The position numbers were made by a program, and so were the translations under genes. Shown one piece after another: positions 44,677 through 53,917 of a stretch of 64,000 bases of DNA; positions within the stretch are counted from its first letter, which is position 1; every line of letters starts with the position of its first letter. The notes under the pieces were generated by a model, which did not search any database, was not told where the DNA came from, and saw only the letters and a program-made list of their open reading frames with translations. This DNA comes from Vibrio sp. D404a (GTDB lineage: Bacteria > Pseudomonadota > Gammaproteobacteria > Enterobacterales > Vibrionaceae). The stretch is taken from NCBI RefSeq assembly GCF_030248535.1, contig NZ_JAHGAJ010000043.1, forward strand, positions 33,083-97,082, given 5' to 3'.

Positions 44677-45408
44677 CTATCGCGGTTGACCTTGCCAGTA
44701 TTGCAGCCCCTCTAAAACACCCGCTGCATGAGTTGCCTTACTGGTGTACACATTGTCACGTTGTGAAAGGTGTGCGACTTCAGGGTAGTGATTGGCGACC
44801 AATATTGAGTTAACGCCATTGATCGTCAGCATCGATGTGTCATTGGCTGAGTCACCCGCTACGCAAACTTCATCAATGTTGAGGTCATGCTGTTTTAGTA
44901 GGTGATGGATGGCTGAGGCTTTATTGACGTTTTTCGGCGTTACGTCCAAATACCAGTCATGGGAGTAAGTGAGATCGACTTGCGCACCATGAGCGGCAAG
45001 AGCTCGAGCAACTAGCTCTCTTTGATGGGGTGTGAGAGACCCTTCAAACGTTACCTTGTAGTCGCCTTGATGGTTAGGATCGAGTTTTCCCATAAAATCG
45101 AAATCACACAAAGCTTGTTCGACCTTTTGTTTGTCCCACGTCGCTTTGAGCTGTTGATGCCAGTGTGTGTCAGGCTGGTGGATAGGCTGATGATGGTGAA
45201 TCTGAGTACCGACGTCGCTAATGATGCTGTGCGGTGTTGGGTAGTTATCGGACGCTAAACCGACTTTTATAGAGGGCAGAGTCCGCCCGGTCGCAATGAC
45301 AAAACGAATGCTAGGCTGGTCACTTAAGTAGTCGAACAGTTGATTGACACCATCAGATGAACCGCCATCTAACGTGCCATCGAAATCACACACTAGCATC
45401 TTAATCAT
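44677..45408 (-). CDS. HAD-superfamily phosphatase, sucrose-phosphatase-like
   Basis: 243-residue hydrolase. Motif I DFDGTLDG holds the nucleophile Asp and acid/base Asp, motif II is IATGR, and motif IV reads CVAGDSANDTSML. A central cap contains FDFMGKLDP and DYKVTFEG, as in the sucrose-6-phosphate phosphatase group (type IIB cap). Real substrate unknown. I start at MIKMLVCDFDG because GGAG lies nine bases upstream; the frame runs 13 codons further. Confidence 0.82.
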   Translation of the reverse strand: MIKMLVCDFDGTLDGGSSDGVNQLFDYLSDQPSIRFVIATGRTLPSIKVGLASDNYPTPHSIISDVGTQIHHHQPIHQPDTHWHQQLKATWDKQKVEQALCDFDFMGKLDPNHQGDYKVTFEGSLTPHQRELVARALAAHGAQVDLTYSHDWYLDVTPKNVNKASAIHHLLKQHDLNIDEVCVAGDSANDTSMLTINGVNSILVANHYPEVAHLSQRDNVYTSKATHAAGVLEGLQYWQGQPR

Positions 45409-45588
45409 TGTTTTAGCTCCATTAACGTCCGCCATTACCTCATTCAAGGTTGGCCTACTAAGTCGTGAATAACAAGGTCAGATTACGTCATGCTATGACA
45501 AAAAGATCAGTTTGCCGCTAGTATCACACTCGGTGTGTTTGCTTTGTTTAATTGATTGCAAAACGATTGTCGGAGGGGAAAACAAAAA

Positions 45589-45616
45589 AGGCCGACCACT
45601 ACATAGAGGTCGACCT
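45589..45616 (-). terminator. terminator of the NTF2-like gene
   Basis: AGGCCGACC/GGTCGACCT stem with one mismatch; six Ts follow on the minus strand. Confidence 0.75.
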
Positions 45617-45639
45617 GAGACGTATTCTTGTTCTAGCTT

Positions 45640-46011
45640 CTAGCGTTCGCCTTGCACTTCGAAGTCATCGCTGATTAGGCGAGCGTGACCATCTTCTTCA
45701 ATAACCCAATGTTCACGGTGTACAACGCCAAACGCCTTATTCATGGTCCAGCTCGATGTCAGAATGTAGCCGCCATCTTGGTGCTCTTCCCACTTCACAT
45801 CGGTGTAATCAACGTCTTTAAAGCCTTGGTCAATGATGTTCTGCCAAAAGCCTTGGATTGCTTCGCGCCCCTCAAAGGTGCCAAATGGGCGTGCATGCAT
45901 CACGCATGTTTCGTTGTACTGGGCTGCACAGCCAGCTGCGTCTTGGCTATTGAAAGCAACTTGCCACGCTGCGATACCTTTCTTACACGCTTCTAATACT
46001 TGATTACTCAT
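45640..46011 (-). CDS. NTF2-like (SnoaL-type) family protein
   Basis: 123-residue cytoplasmic protein with the cone-like NTF2 fold pattern: an N-terminal helix ending WQVAFNSQDAAGCAAQYNET, then ARPFGTFEGREAIQGFWQNI, and beta strands to the end. Such proteins are small-ligand binders or isomerases; activity unknown. ATG 46011 follows GGAG; a TTG four codons earlier is less likely. Divergent from the LysR gene 110 bases away, so it may be that regulator's target. Confidence 0.8.
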   Translation of the reverse strand: MSNQVLEACKKGIAAWQVAFNSQDAAGCAAQYNETCVMHARPFGTFEGREAIQGFWQNIIDQGFKDVDYTDVKWEEHQDGGYILTSSWTMNKAFGVVHREHWVIEEDGHARLISDDFEVQGER

Positions 46012-46121
46012 CTCTAACTCCAATTTGTCGTGTTGATTAACTGGGATACAGTTTAGGTCTACTCTTTAATTTGAAAAACAGAGATAATAGAAATGACTGT
46101 TTATAAAAAGAGAACAATAAA

Positions 46122-46991
46122 TTGAATAAGCTAAGACAGATGTCGATCTTCGCGCACATCGTCGAGCAAGGCTCTGTCTCTGCGGCAGCGGCTAAACTCG
46201 ACCTTTCAAAATCTGTGGTCAGTCAGCACTTGAAAAAGTTGGAGCAAGAGTTGGGCTCTGCTTTATTAAAGCGAACGACTCGTCGACAAACTCTTACTCC
46301 AATGGGCGAGCGTTTTTACTTAAGTTGTAAAGACCTCAATAGCTTGGCAGATTCTGCGTGGGAAGTGGCACAAGCAGAACAAGGAGAGCCACAAGGGCGA
46401 ATTAGGATCACTGCACCGAATGCATTGATGGATGTGCTCGTCGCGCCAGTGATAGCAGAACTCATGAAAACTTATCCAAAGCTGCAACCTGAGCTGCTGA
46501 GTGATGATAAGCGACTCGACTTCATGAATAATGATATCGACCTTGCGATTCGTGTTGGCAGCTCTCCCGATAGCACGCTAAAACAAAAGCGTTTAGGCGG
46601 TTTTAGAGATCAATTATGTGGTGTGGCTGAAATGCAGAATCGACAAGTCAGTGAGTTGCCATATGTTGCGAATGCATGGCAAGGCAAGCACATTGAGCAT
46701 CATTTTATATCAGATACAGTCGAGAACATTAGTCTGCATAAACGAGCAAACTGCGTCACGAACTCGATCCATAGCTGTGTCGCACTGATTAAGGCAGGGG
46801 CTGGCGTGGGTGTGCTACCGGATTTCTATCTCCGTCAGATTGGGGGCGACTTAGTAAATCTTCTTCCGGATCATCAGCTTCCAATCAATACCGTCTATGC
46901 CTTAAACCCTTATTCTCGTCATACACCGCCGGCTGTGTCTTTGTGTATACAAGCGCTAGAGACTCGACTCTCTCGCGAATTGACTCCCTAA
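46122..46991 (+). CDS. LysR-family transcriptional regulator
   Basis: 289-residue regulator: winged helix at 1-60 (GSVSAAAAKLDLSKSVVSQHLKKLE), a linker helix, and a periplasmic-binding-like effector domain from about 88. It belongs to the CrgA/AaeR-like group by the TRRQTLTPMGERFY linker. The annotated start is TTG with an AAGAG upstream; the next in-frame ATG, six codons later, would cut into the first helix. Divergent from the NTF2-like gene, a common regulator-target arrangement. Confidence 0.85.
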   Translation: MNKLRQMSIFAHIVEQGSVSAAAAKLDLSKSVVSQHLKKLEQELGSALLKRTTRRQTLTPMGERFYLSCKDLNSLADSAWEVAQAEQGEPQGRIRITAPNALMDVLVAPVIAELMKTYPKLQPELLSDDKRLDFMNNDIDLAIRVGSSPDSTLKQKRLGGFRDQLCGVAEMQNRQVSELPYVANAWQGKHIEHHFISDTVENISLHKRANCVTNSIHSCVALIKAGAGVGVLPDFYLRQIGGDLVNLLPDHQLPINTVYALNPYSRHTPPAVSLCIQALETRLSRELTP

Positions 46992-47045
46992 TATTAACCT
47001 CAACAATGATATCGCCGCGTTGTTAGATGTACCTTCTGGTATAAG

Positions 47046-47061
47046 GGTGGGTGATATCACA
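47046..47061. promoter_or_regulatory. possible CRP site upstream of the alginate lyase gene
   Basis: GGTGG-GTGATA-TCACA has one perfect CRP half-site and a 3-of-5 match in the other. Catabolite control of a polysaccharide lyase would be expected. Weak evidence. Confidence 0.3.
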
Positions 47062-47214
47062 CATTAAGATATTTGTAATATAATAATTCATTAGTGTGAT
47101 GTTTAGCTAACTTGTCGTACAAATCTTCATCTATATTATTTGTCGTTGCACAGAGGACGCTGTGCAATCTATGAAAATAAAATAATAAACGTGAAACAAA
47201 TCATGGAGACTTGT

Positions 47215-48564
47215 ATGATTTTTAAACCCTGCAAACCGCTGTCTTATGCCGTGCTTGCTGCTCTTTTTTCTGGCAGTGTTGCCGCTGAAACATTAACGAT
47301 TCAGTCTGCATCAGATTGGGGTGGGGCACACTCTTCCTATCCTGCTTCAAACGCTATCGACGGCGATACTAATTGGTCGTCCCGTTGGGCGGCGCAAAAC
47401 GCTCCGGTTAATCTGGTTCTCGATCTCGGCTCTGTTCAAAACGTTCAAGACGTTAAGATCGCTTGGGGCAAAGGTGAACAGCAAACCTACAAGTTTGAGA
47501 TTCGGGCATTAGCCGACGAGAGCTCAAGCAACTGGGATAAGGTTTACTATGGCTACAGCAGTGGCACGACATCCCAATTTGAAACCTACGATGTGGAAGA
47601 TGTTCAAGCTCGCTGGCTTCGAATTAAGGTGTTCTCGAATAGCGCTGAAAGCGTTTGGACCAACATTACCGAAGTAGAAATTCACGGTAATGACAGCCCA
47701 GATTACGGCCTCGACCCGAATGCTCCACCTTCAGACAACTTTGACCTGTTGGATTGGTACGTGAGTATTCCTGTCGATGAGGGCGACGGTTACGCGACGT
47801 CAATCAAAGAGAACACGCTAGACGCGGGCTACGAAGATGAGTTTTTCTACACTGGAAGTGATGGTGGCTTGGTCTTCTATACGCCAGTGGAAGGGGTTAC
47901 CACATCAAGCGGTACTAAGTATGTGCGAACTGAGCTGCGTGAAATGCTACGCCGTGGTGATACGTCTTACTCAACGTCTGGCAAAGATAATAACTGGGCG
48001 TTCTCTTCGATTCCTTCGAGCGAGCAAGCCGCCTTTGGTGGCATTGACGGCACACTGAATGCCACTTTGGCAGTTAATCATGTAACAACCACCACCTCAA
48101 ATACCGAACAAGTTGGTCGAATTGTGATTGGTCAAATCCATGCAGAGAAGAATGAGCCGATTCGTCTCTACTATCATAAACTGCCAAACAACGACAAAGG
48201 TGCCATCTACTTTGCACATGAAACCTCGAAGTCTACGGGCGGCGATGAAACTTGGTACAACCTGCTTGGAAACATGGTGACATCATCAGGTGACCTGAAC
48301 AGTGAAAGTAACCCAAGTGATGGTATCGTGCTGGATGAAACCTTCTCATATTCGATTGTGGTTGAGGGTGATAAGTTGATTACCACCATCAGTCAGAATG
48401 GGACTGAGCTTGCAGCGAAAGAGGTCGACATGAAAAACAGTGGTTATGACGACGAAGATAACTACATGTATTTCAAAGCGGGTATCTACTTGCAAGATAA
48501 CACCAGTAACGACAGCGATTATGCGCAAGTGACCTTCTATCAGCTGGAAAATAGTCACAACTAG
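47215..48564 (+). CDS. secreted alginate lyase, CBM32 plus PL7
   Basis: 449-residue exported enzyme. Signal peptide 1-24 (cleavage after SVAA). A CBM32/F5-8C-type carbohydrate-binding domain (about 27-160) precedes a PL7 lyase domain (about 175-449). The three PL7 motifs are present: RTELREM at 238-244, QIH at 307-309 and YFKAGIYLQ at 419-427, giving the catalytic Arg, Gln, His and Tyr. It cleaves alginate by beta-elimination. I start at MIFKPCK, seven bases after GGAG. It stands alone, without oligo-lyases or transporters nearby. Confidence 0.92.
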   Translation: MIFKPCKPLSYAVLAALFSGSVAAETLTIQSASDWGGAHSSYPASNAIDGDTNWSSRWAAQNAPVNLVLDLGSVQNVQDVKIAWGKGEQQTYKFEIRALADESSSNWDKVYYGYSSGTTSQFETYDVEDVQARWLRIKVFSNSAESVWTNITEVEIHGNDSPDYGLDPNAPPSDNFDLLDWYVSIPVDEGDGYATSIKENTLDAGYEDEFFYTGSDGGLVFYTPVEGVTTSSGTKYVRTELREMLRRGDTSYSTSGKDNNWAFSSIPSSEQAAFGGIDGTLNATLAVNHVTTTTSNTEQVGRIVIGQIHAEKNEPIRLYYHKLPNNDKGAIYFAHETSKSTGGDETWYNLLGNMVTSSGDLNSESNPSDGIVLDETFSYSIVVEGDKLITTISQNGTELAAKEVDMKNSGYDDEDNYMYFKAGIYLQDNTSNDSDYAQVTFYQLENSHN

Positions 48565-48602
48565 TTTTTTTAGTCGATAAGGAAACTTGGAATACTTAAC
48601 GT

Positions 48603-48632
48603 AGAGGTGGCCAATTGGTCACCTCTTTTTTT
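48603..48632 (+). terminator. terminator of the alginate lyase gene
   Basis: AGAGGTG...CACCTCT long stem with internal CCAA/TTGG, then seven Ts. Confidence 0.9.
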
Positions 48633-48758
48633 ATCTTTTCACCTCTCACTTCTAATATATCGAGCCCCTTTAATGGTGTGCAGATTGGCAAAAAAACCAA
48701 CCCGTACTTATAGTTACCTAGAGTGTCTAGTTGCTTATTAATTTCAAAGGGGACGTCT

Positions 48759-50006
48759 TTGCCTGAACGTTTTACCAAGTCATGCCACGAATGCGGGCTG
48801 GTCAGTCAGTTTGAAGAGTTGTCTGCGGGCAGTGAAGCGTCTTGTCCAAGATGCTCTCATACTTTATCGAGCGTTGGACACCATCAGCAGCAGGGGGTAA
48901 TAGCGTATGCGTTGGCGAGCCTGATTACCTTAATCATGAGTCTGACTTTTCCGTACATGTCATTCAGCGTTCAAGGTATCAGCCAACAGATCACGTTATA
49001 TCAAGCGGTCGACATGATGAATCGCATGGATAACAGTTTGATCGCCATATTGTTGTTTTTGGCAGTGATTCTTTTGCCTGCTTATTTTCTGGTGCTTTCC
49101 TTGTGGTTCTGCCTGTTGGTAGAGCGCAAAAAACGAATTAACTATGCCTCCAATCGATTTACATTTCTGGCTCTCAAGTCTCTGAGTTGGGCAAAGCCGT
49201 GGCTGATGGTCGATGTGTTCTTGATTGGTGTGTTGGTGAGCTTGATTAAGATAGCCGCCTTGGCTGACGTTTCAATGGGCTTGTCTTTCTGGGCGTTTTG
49301 TATTTATGCCATGCTGGTGGTTAAGACCATCTCTTTAGTCGATTTTGGTTGGCTGTGGGACCGCTTAGTCCCAAATAACGCCCCGCAAGAACCAATGGTC
49401 GGGAGTCTATTTCAAAGTAAGCAGCATCTTGCTTGTCATATCTGTGGGCAGGTACACCAGTACAGCGACAGCCTTCACCATTGCACTCGTTGTAATACTC
49501 ATTTGCATCGCTTTGATCCAGTTAAAAATCTACAAATCGCATGGGCGTTGTTGTTCACGTCAGTCGTGTTTTATATCCCAGCCAATTTGTATCCGATGAT
49601 GTATACCTCTGCATTTGGAACCAGTGAAGGTTCAACCATCATGGAGGGGGTCATCTTACTTTGGAATATGGGTTCATACCCCGTGGCACTGATCATTCTT
49701 ATTGCGAGCGTTTTCATTCCGATGGCGAAGATGGTCGCCTTGGCTTACCTGTATTGGAATGCGAAAAGGGTGCATGGGCTGACTGAGCAAAAAGCGAATC
49801 GCTACCTTAAGGTTTACCGCGTGACGGAATTCATTGGTCGCTGGTCGATGATAGACATTTTCGTCGTTGCAATATTGGTGGCATTGGTTCAATTGGATGG
49901 TGTTATGGCCATTTACCCGGGGCCTGCGGCGCTGTCATTTGCGGCGGTTGTAATATTTACGATGTTATCAGCGATGATTTTCGATTCTCGAATTATATGG
50001 AAGTAA
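48759..50006 (+). CDS. pqiA: intermembrane lipid-transport membrane protein PqiA
   Basis: 415-residue inner-membrane protein made of two homologous halves of about four membrane helices each. Each half starts with a zinc-ribbon: CHECGLVSQF...CPRC at the N-terminus and CHICGQVHQYS...CTRC near residue 220. PqiABC bridges inner and outer membranes for lipid movement and envelope stress resistance. I choose TTG 48759 because AAAGGGGA lies upstream and the length then equals enteric PqiA; a GTG 12 codons earlier lacks a site. Confidence 0.9.
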   Translation: MPERFTKSCHECGLVSQFEELSAGSEASCPRCSHTLSSVGHHQQQGVIAYALASLITLIMSLTFPYMSFSVQGISQQITLYQAVDMMNRMDNSLIAILLFLAVILLPAYFLVLSLWFCLLVERKKRINYASNRFTFLALKSLSWAKPWLMVDVFLIGVLVSLIKIAALADVSMGLSFWAFCIYAMLVVKTISLVDFGWLWDRLVPNNAPQEPMVGSLFQSKQHLACHICGQVHQYSDSLHHCTRCNTHLHRFDPVKNLQIAWALLFTSVVFYIPANLYPMMYTSAFGTSEGSTIMEGVILLWNMGSYPVALIILIASVFIPMAKMVALAYLYWNAKRVHGLTEQKANRYLKVYRVTEFIGRWSMIDIFVVAILVALVQLDGVMAIYPGPAALSFAAVVIFTMLSAMIFDSRIIWK

Positions 50007-50030
50007 TCTCCTCAAAGAGGTGTGGAACAG

Positions 50031-51656
50031 ATGGAAAAGCAAAGTACTTCGGATGCGAAGGTATCCAAAAAAAGCGAGTTGTCGCCAGTTTGGATTGTGC
50101 CAATCATTGCGGTTTTGGTGGGGTGTTGGATGCTGTTTCAATACTTCAATAATCGCGGGCCAGAGATCACCCTGATCTTACCGGACGCATCTGGTATTGA
50201 AGCGGGCAAAACGGCGATTAAATCTAAGAATGTTCATGTGGGTACCATTACCGATGTCGCCTTGAGTGAAGACTATGAGTACATCATTGCAAAAGCTCAA
50301 ATAGACAAGAAAGCTTCTCGTATGATCAATGCTGATACCCAGTTTTGGGTCGTGGAGCCGCATGTCGGAACCGATGGTATTAGTGGGCTTGAGACTATTT
50401 TGTCGGGCTCGTACATCGAGCTGAAACCGGGTAAATCGAGTGAAGACCAATTGAGGTTTGATGTGCTAGATACACCTCCAGTAGCAGGGCCAGATACTAA
50501 AGGGATCAGGGTGGTTGTCTCTCATAAGAAAGCGAATCAGCTCGCAGTCGGTGAACCCGTGTTGCATCATGGTTTTGTGGTAGGGCGAGTAGAGAAAACC
50601 AGTTTCGACTATCAAAAGAAAGAGGGCAAATATCAACTCTTCATCTTTGCTCCCTATGATGGGCTTATCTTTGAAAAAACACAGTTTTGGCTCTCTTCTG
50701 GCATTGATGTGAGGTTTGGTGCTAATGGCTTAGATGTCAACTTTGCTTCGATAGAGAGTATTTTGACTGGTGGGGTAAGTTTTGATGTGGCGGAGAGCAT
50801 TAAACCGGGGGCCCAAATCAAAGAGAACCTAAAAGAGTACACGCTTTATGATAATTACGATGCGGTAGTAGAGGGTAAATACACCACGTCACTTGATTAC
50901 GTACTGCTGTTCGAAGAGTCGGTCCGTGGGTTAAGAAAAGGTGCACCGGTTGAGTATCGAGGGGTGCGAATTGGTACGGTGGATACCGTGCCGTTGCAGA
51001 TACGTATGGACAAAGAAGGCAAGGTTTCGAACCGTATCCCTATTCTCATTAAACTCGAAATTGAACGAGTTTCTGAAGTATTCAAAGCCGTGAATGCCGA
51101 AGCCTTTGCAGAACGCGTCAAACTGCAGATGGGCGAGGGGCTAAGAGCAACCTTAAAAACGGGTAACCTTCTTACCGGGGCACTGTTTGTCGATATTAAC
51201 TTTTATGAAGACGAAGAGCCTTACGAACCAAGAGAGTTTGATGGTTATCCCGTGTTCCCAGTTGTGGCTGGTGGTTTAACGGAAATTCAAAAACAGATCA
51301 CCGATTTCTTAGATAAGGTCAATGAGCTTCCACTAGACGCCACGATCGCAAATTTAAATGGTTCATTGGCTTCGTTAGACAGTACGCTGAAGAGTATGGA
51401 TGAACTGCTTGATAGCGAAGGAGCGAAAGCCTTGCCACAAGACATCAGTGAAACCATGAAGCAGCTTGAGGCGACGTTAGATAGTTATGATGATGACTCA
51501 GATGCTTACAAACAGCTCATTAGCGCATCTGAAGAGTTAGAGCATGTGCTTAAAGAGCTTCGCCCGTTAATCAAAGTACTAAACGACAAACCCAATGCGT
51601 TGGTGTTTGGGAGCGATGCGGAAGAAGACCCGATTCCAGTTAAGGGAGTGGAATAA
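50031..51656 (+). CDS. pqiB: MCE-domain protein PqiB
   Basis: 541-residue protein with one N-terminal membrane helix (about 20-38), three MCE domains (about 45-135, 160-250, 285-390) and a C-terminal helical needle (ITDFLDKVNELPLDATIANL and onwards). Hexamers of PqiB form a tunnel across the periplasm. ATG 50031 lies ten bases after AAAGAGG; a GTG at 50022 is too close to that site. It ends in a TAATG overlap with pqiC. Confidence 0.92.
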   Translation: MEKQSTSDAKVSKKSELSPVWIVPIIAVLVGCWMLFQYFNNRGPEITLILPDASGIEAGKTAIKSKNVHVGTITDVALSEDYEYIIAKAQIDKKASRMINADTQFWVVEPHVGTDGISGLETILSGSYIELKPGKSSEDQLRFDVLDTPPVAGPDTKGIRVVVSHKKANQLAVGEPVLHHGFVVGRVEKTSFDYQKKEGKYQLFIFAPYDGLIFEKTQFWLSSGIDVRFGANGLDVNFASIESILTGGVSFDVAESIKPGAQIKENLKEYTLYDNYDAVVEGKYTTSLDYVLLFEESVRGLRKGAPVEYRGVRIGTVDTVPLQIRMDKEGKVSNRIPILIKLEIERVSEVFKAVNAEAFAERVKLQMGEGLRATLKTGNLLTGALFVDINFYEDEEPYEPREFDGYPVFPVVAGGLTEIQKQITDFLDKVNELPLDATIANLNGSLASLDSTLKSMDELLDSEGAKALPQDISETMKQLEATLDSYDDDSDAYKQLISASEELEHVLKELRPLIKVLNDKPNALVFGSDAEEDPIPVKGVE

Positions 51657-52174
51657 TGAGAAAACTATTTATATCACTGTTTGTATCGTTCGGGCTTTTA
51701 GGGTGCACTTCTCCCACAGATGGCACTCATGCCTATCTTCTACCAGAGAGTACATTGGATAAGCCGATTTTTAAGGTGAAGACTCGAGTCGATTTGCCTG
51801 ATTATCTCGACACTATCGGCATTGCGTATCGCAAGTCTGAAAATGAACTGGTTTCTGCGCGTAAACATGTGTGGGCTGAAAACCTTGAAGGGCTGCTTGA
51901 AGAGCGTATTGACTCTTCCGATGTATCAGGAGAATCGGATAAAGAGTTGACCATTACTTTCGAACAGTTCAACGGCTCTTACACTGGTAATGCTGAAGTA
52001 AAAGGAACTTGGGTACTGAGCGAGGAAGACGTGGAACTGGCACGAGCGGAATTTGAATCTATGACACCGTTAAAAGAGTCAGGGTATGAGTCGCTTGTCG
52101 AAGCTCTAGGGGAAGGCTTGGATGAGGTGCTGGCCGATATTCAGTCGCAATTAAAACAAAGCTCTAATCAGTAA
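51656..52174 (+). CDS. pqiC: outer-membrane lipoprotein PqiC
   Basis: 172-residue lipoprotein (lipobox LLGC, Cys at about 17) of the ABC-transport auxiliary type (formerly DUF330). It docks on the outer-membrane end of the PqiB needle. The start shares one base with the pqiB stop, so the three genes are coupled. A long terminator closes the operon. Confidence 0.9.
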   Translation: MRKLFISLFVSFGLLGCTSPTDGTHAYLLPESTLDKPIFKVKTRVDLPDYLDTIGIAYRKSENELVSARKHVWAENLEGLLEERIDSSDVSGESDKELTITFEQFNGSYTGNAEVKGTWVLSEEDVELARAEFESMTPLKESGYESLVEALGEGLDEVLADIQSQLKQSSNQ

Positions 52175-52194
52175 AAGTACTCAGTCTAATATTC

Positions 52195-52246
52195 AAAAAG
52201 CCCGCGTTATTGATCTACTTCAGATGAACAATAACGCGGGCTTTTT
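52195..52246. terminator. terminator of pqiABC
   Basis: 18-bp perfect stem starting AAAAAGCCCGCGTTATTG with a 16-base loop; T-run on both strands. Confidence 0.95.
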
Positions 52247-52312
52247 GTTGTTTGTTTGATTCTTCACATACCCGTTAAATCAAACCTAATTCGGTGGGGG
52301 ATGTCGGCTGTG

Positions 52313-53203
52313 TTAATTCTGACTGCGGTTGGCGATGATGGTCTGTTTTAAAATACGCAGCAACCACTGGTTAATCGGGTCATATTGTTGAGAGCGTCGG
52401 CAGCTCATCACGAAAGAGAGCTCAATATTTAGGTCTTGTGGTAGGTGAATACTGCGGCATCCGTTGGGCACGCTACCATCGGTGATCACACCAAAGTGGT
52501 CAGTTTGCATCACAATCTCATGCACTGTCTGTGGATGGGCAACTTCGGCCTTTGGTGTAAATTTAAAGCCAATATTCGACAGACGCTCAACCAAGGGGTA
52601 CTTGTTGTCATTCCAGCCCGCAGATTTATAGATAATCATTGGGTATTGAGCGAGCTCCTCGAACTCGGTTGCGGGGTGACCATTTCGAACAAAGAACACT
52701 ACGGTTCCTCGCCCAAATTCAGCTTGAGCAATAGACTGAGGCAACCCTTCATCAAAGTAGTGCGCCGCAACCGCACTCTCACCATCAATCAGTCGGTTTC
52801 TTGCATTATTGTCCCAATGTAAAAATGAAACGGTGGCCTTAGGTGCCTGCTCTAACAGTGCCAGATACAGCTTATCACCGAGCTGTTGCCAAAAATGGTT
52901 ATTGGCATAGATCTTAATCGACCCTTGGTAGGTTTCTGGCGAAAAGCCTTCGGGTTTAATTGATGCAACGCTATCAAGAATGCTGTCGAAGTGCTTAATG
53001 TTCGCTTCCACAAATGAAGTGGGCTCAAAGCCCTGTTTAGTTTGAATGAACAACGGGTCGTCGAGCTGCGTTTTGAGCTTTGATAGATTTTTGCTGATGG
53101 CACTTGGGGTCTTACCCAACGCGTCAGCGACCAATCCAACATGGCGCAGCTCGTACATCTTCTTTAACACTAAAATATTTTGAATATCGAGATTGGTGTT
53201 CAT
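52313..53203 (-). CDS. LysR-family transcriptional regulator
   Basis: 296-residue regulator. Winged helix at about 5-65 (LVADALGKTPSAISKNLSKLK), followed by DPLFIQTKQGFEPT and a substrate-binding domain. It belongs to the ToxR-independent LeuO/NodD-like shape by overall pattern, but no specific member is recognised. ATG 53203 follows GAAGGA. It converges with pqiC. No adjacent divergent target is obvious; the small exported protein gene starts 278 bases away. Confidence 0.85.
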   Translation of the reverse strand: MNTNLDIQNILVLKKMYELRHVGLVADALGKTPSAISKNLSKLKTQLDDPLFIQTKQGFEPTSFVEANIKHFDSILDSVASIKPEGFSPETYQGSIKIYANNHFWQQLGDKLYLALLEQAPKATVSFLHWDNNARNRLIDGESAVAAHYFDEGLPQSIAQAEFGRGTVVFFVRNGHPATEFEELAQYPMIIYKSAGWNDNKYPLVERLSNIGFKFTPKAEVAHPQTVHEIVMQTDHFGVITDGSVPNGCRSIHLPQDLNIELSFVMSCRRSQQYDPINQWLLRILKQTIIANRSQN

Positions 53204-53481
53204 TTCCTTCTCCGAATACGCATCCATACGCTCATCCTAATCTTAAGTATTAGTTGGAAAGACAGGGGCACGTCAAAATCTTATTTACTTATCTATGTGC
53301 CTTGATAGATGGGGCGCCGCGAGTGAGTTTCTATTTTGGAAATCTTGGTTTTCCTCGTGAGAATAAGGGCTTAGCGCTAAAGTAACTACATCGAAACGGA
53401 AGACACCAAAACGAAAGATTCAATTGAACAGCAATTGATATCGACTCAACGAATAATACAGAAAGAAAAATGAGGTGATGT

Positions 53482-53718
53482 ATGAAAAAGCTAATCGCAC
53501 TAGGTCTAATGGCAATCTCAATGAATACTGCTTTTGCTTCTGACGGTAACTACACAGGCACGATTGATATGACCCTTACCTCAGACAACCAAGTTCAATC
53601 TGAACGCATTGCACCAGAGCCAAAACTGCAGGGTCGCAACGAAGCGTCTGACGGTGGTGTGCGTTTCATGACACCTTCTGACAAGCATGAGTTTGTGCTT
53701 AACGGTCGTCGTGACTAA
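53482..53718 (+). CDS. small exported hypothetical protein
   Basis: 78 residues: signal peptide 1-19 (MKKLIALGLMAISMNTAFA), then a polar mature peptide of 59 residues without cysteines, containing YTGTIDMTLTSDNQV and GGVRFMTPSDKHEF. A clear GAGGTG lies upstream and a terminator follows. Not recognised; the mature part resembles a short periplasmic peptide rather than a domain. Confidence 0.7.
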   Translation: MKKLIALGLMAISMNTAFASDGNYTGTIDMTLTSDNQVQSERIAPEPKLQGRNEASDGGVRFMTPSDKHEFVLNGRRD

Positions 53719-53794
53719 CACAGAAAGTGCTCAGTATTGAGGAAGCTTAAGCCTTTATAGAGCCAAAATCTTGTGAAATTCATTGTCTTATCGA

Positions 53795-53830
53795 ACAGCC
53801 CGTACTGAAAATGTGCGGGCTGTTTTATTT
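53795..53830 (+). terminator. terminator of the small exported protein gene
   Basis: ACAGCCCG/CGGGCTGT stem, then TTTTATTTT. Confidence 0.85.
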
Positions 53831-53917
53831 TCATCTAATTAATTGAATTAAAAAGCAGAATCGTTAAATCGTTCCTACACTTAGGTAAGTTTAGTTAGCC
53901 TGTGTAGGGAGAAAAGT

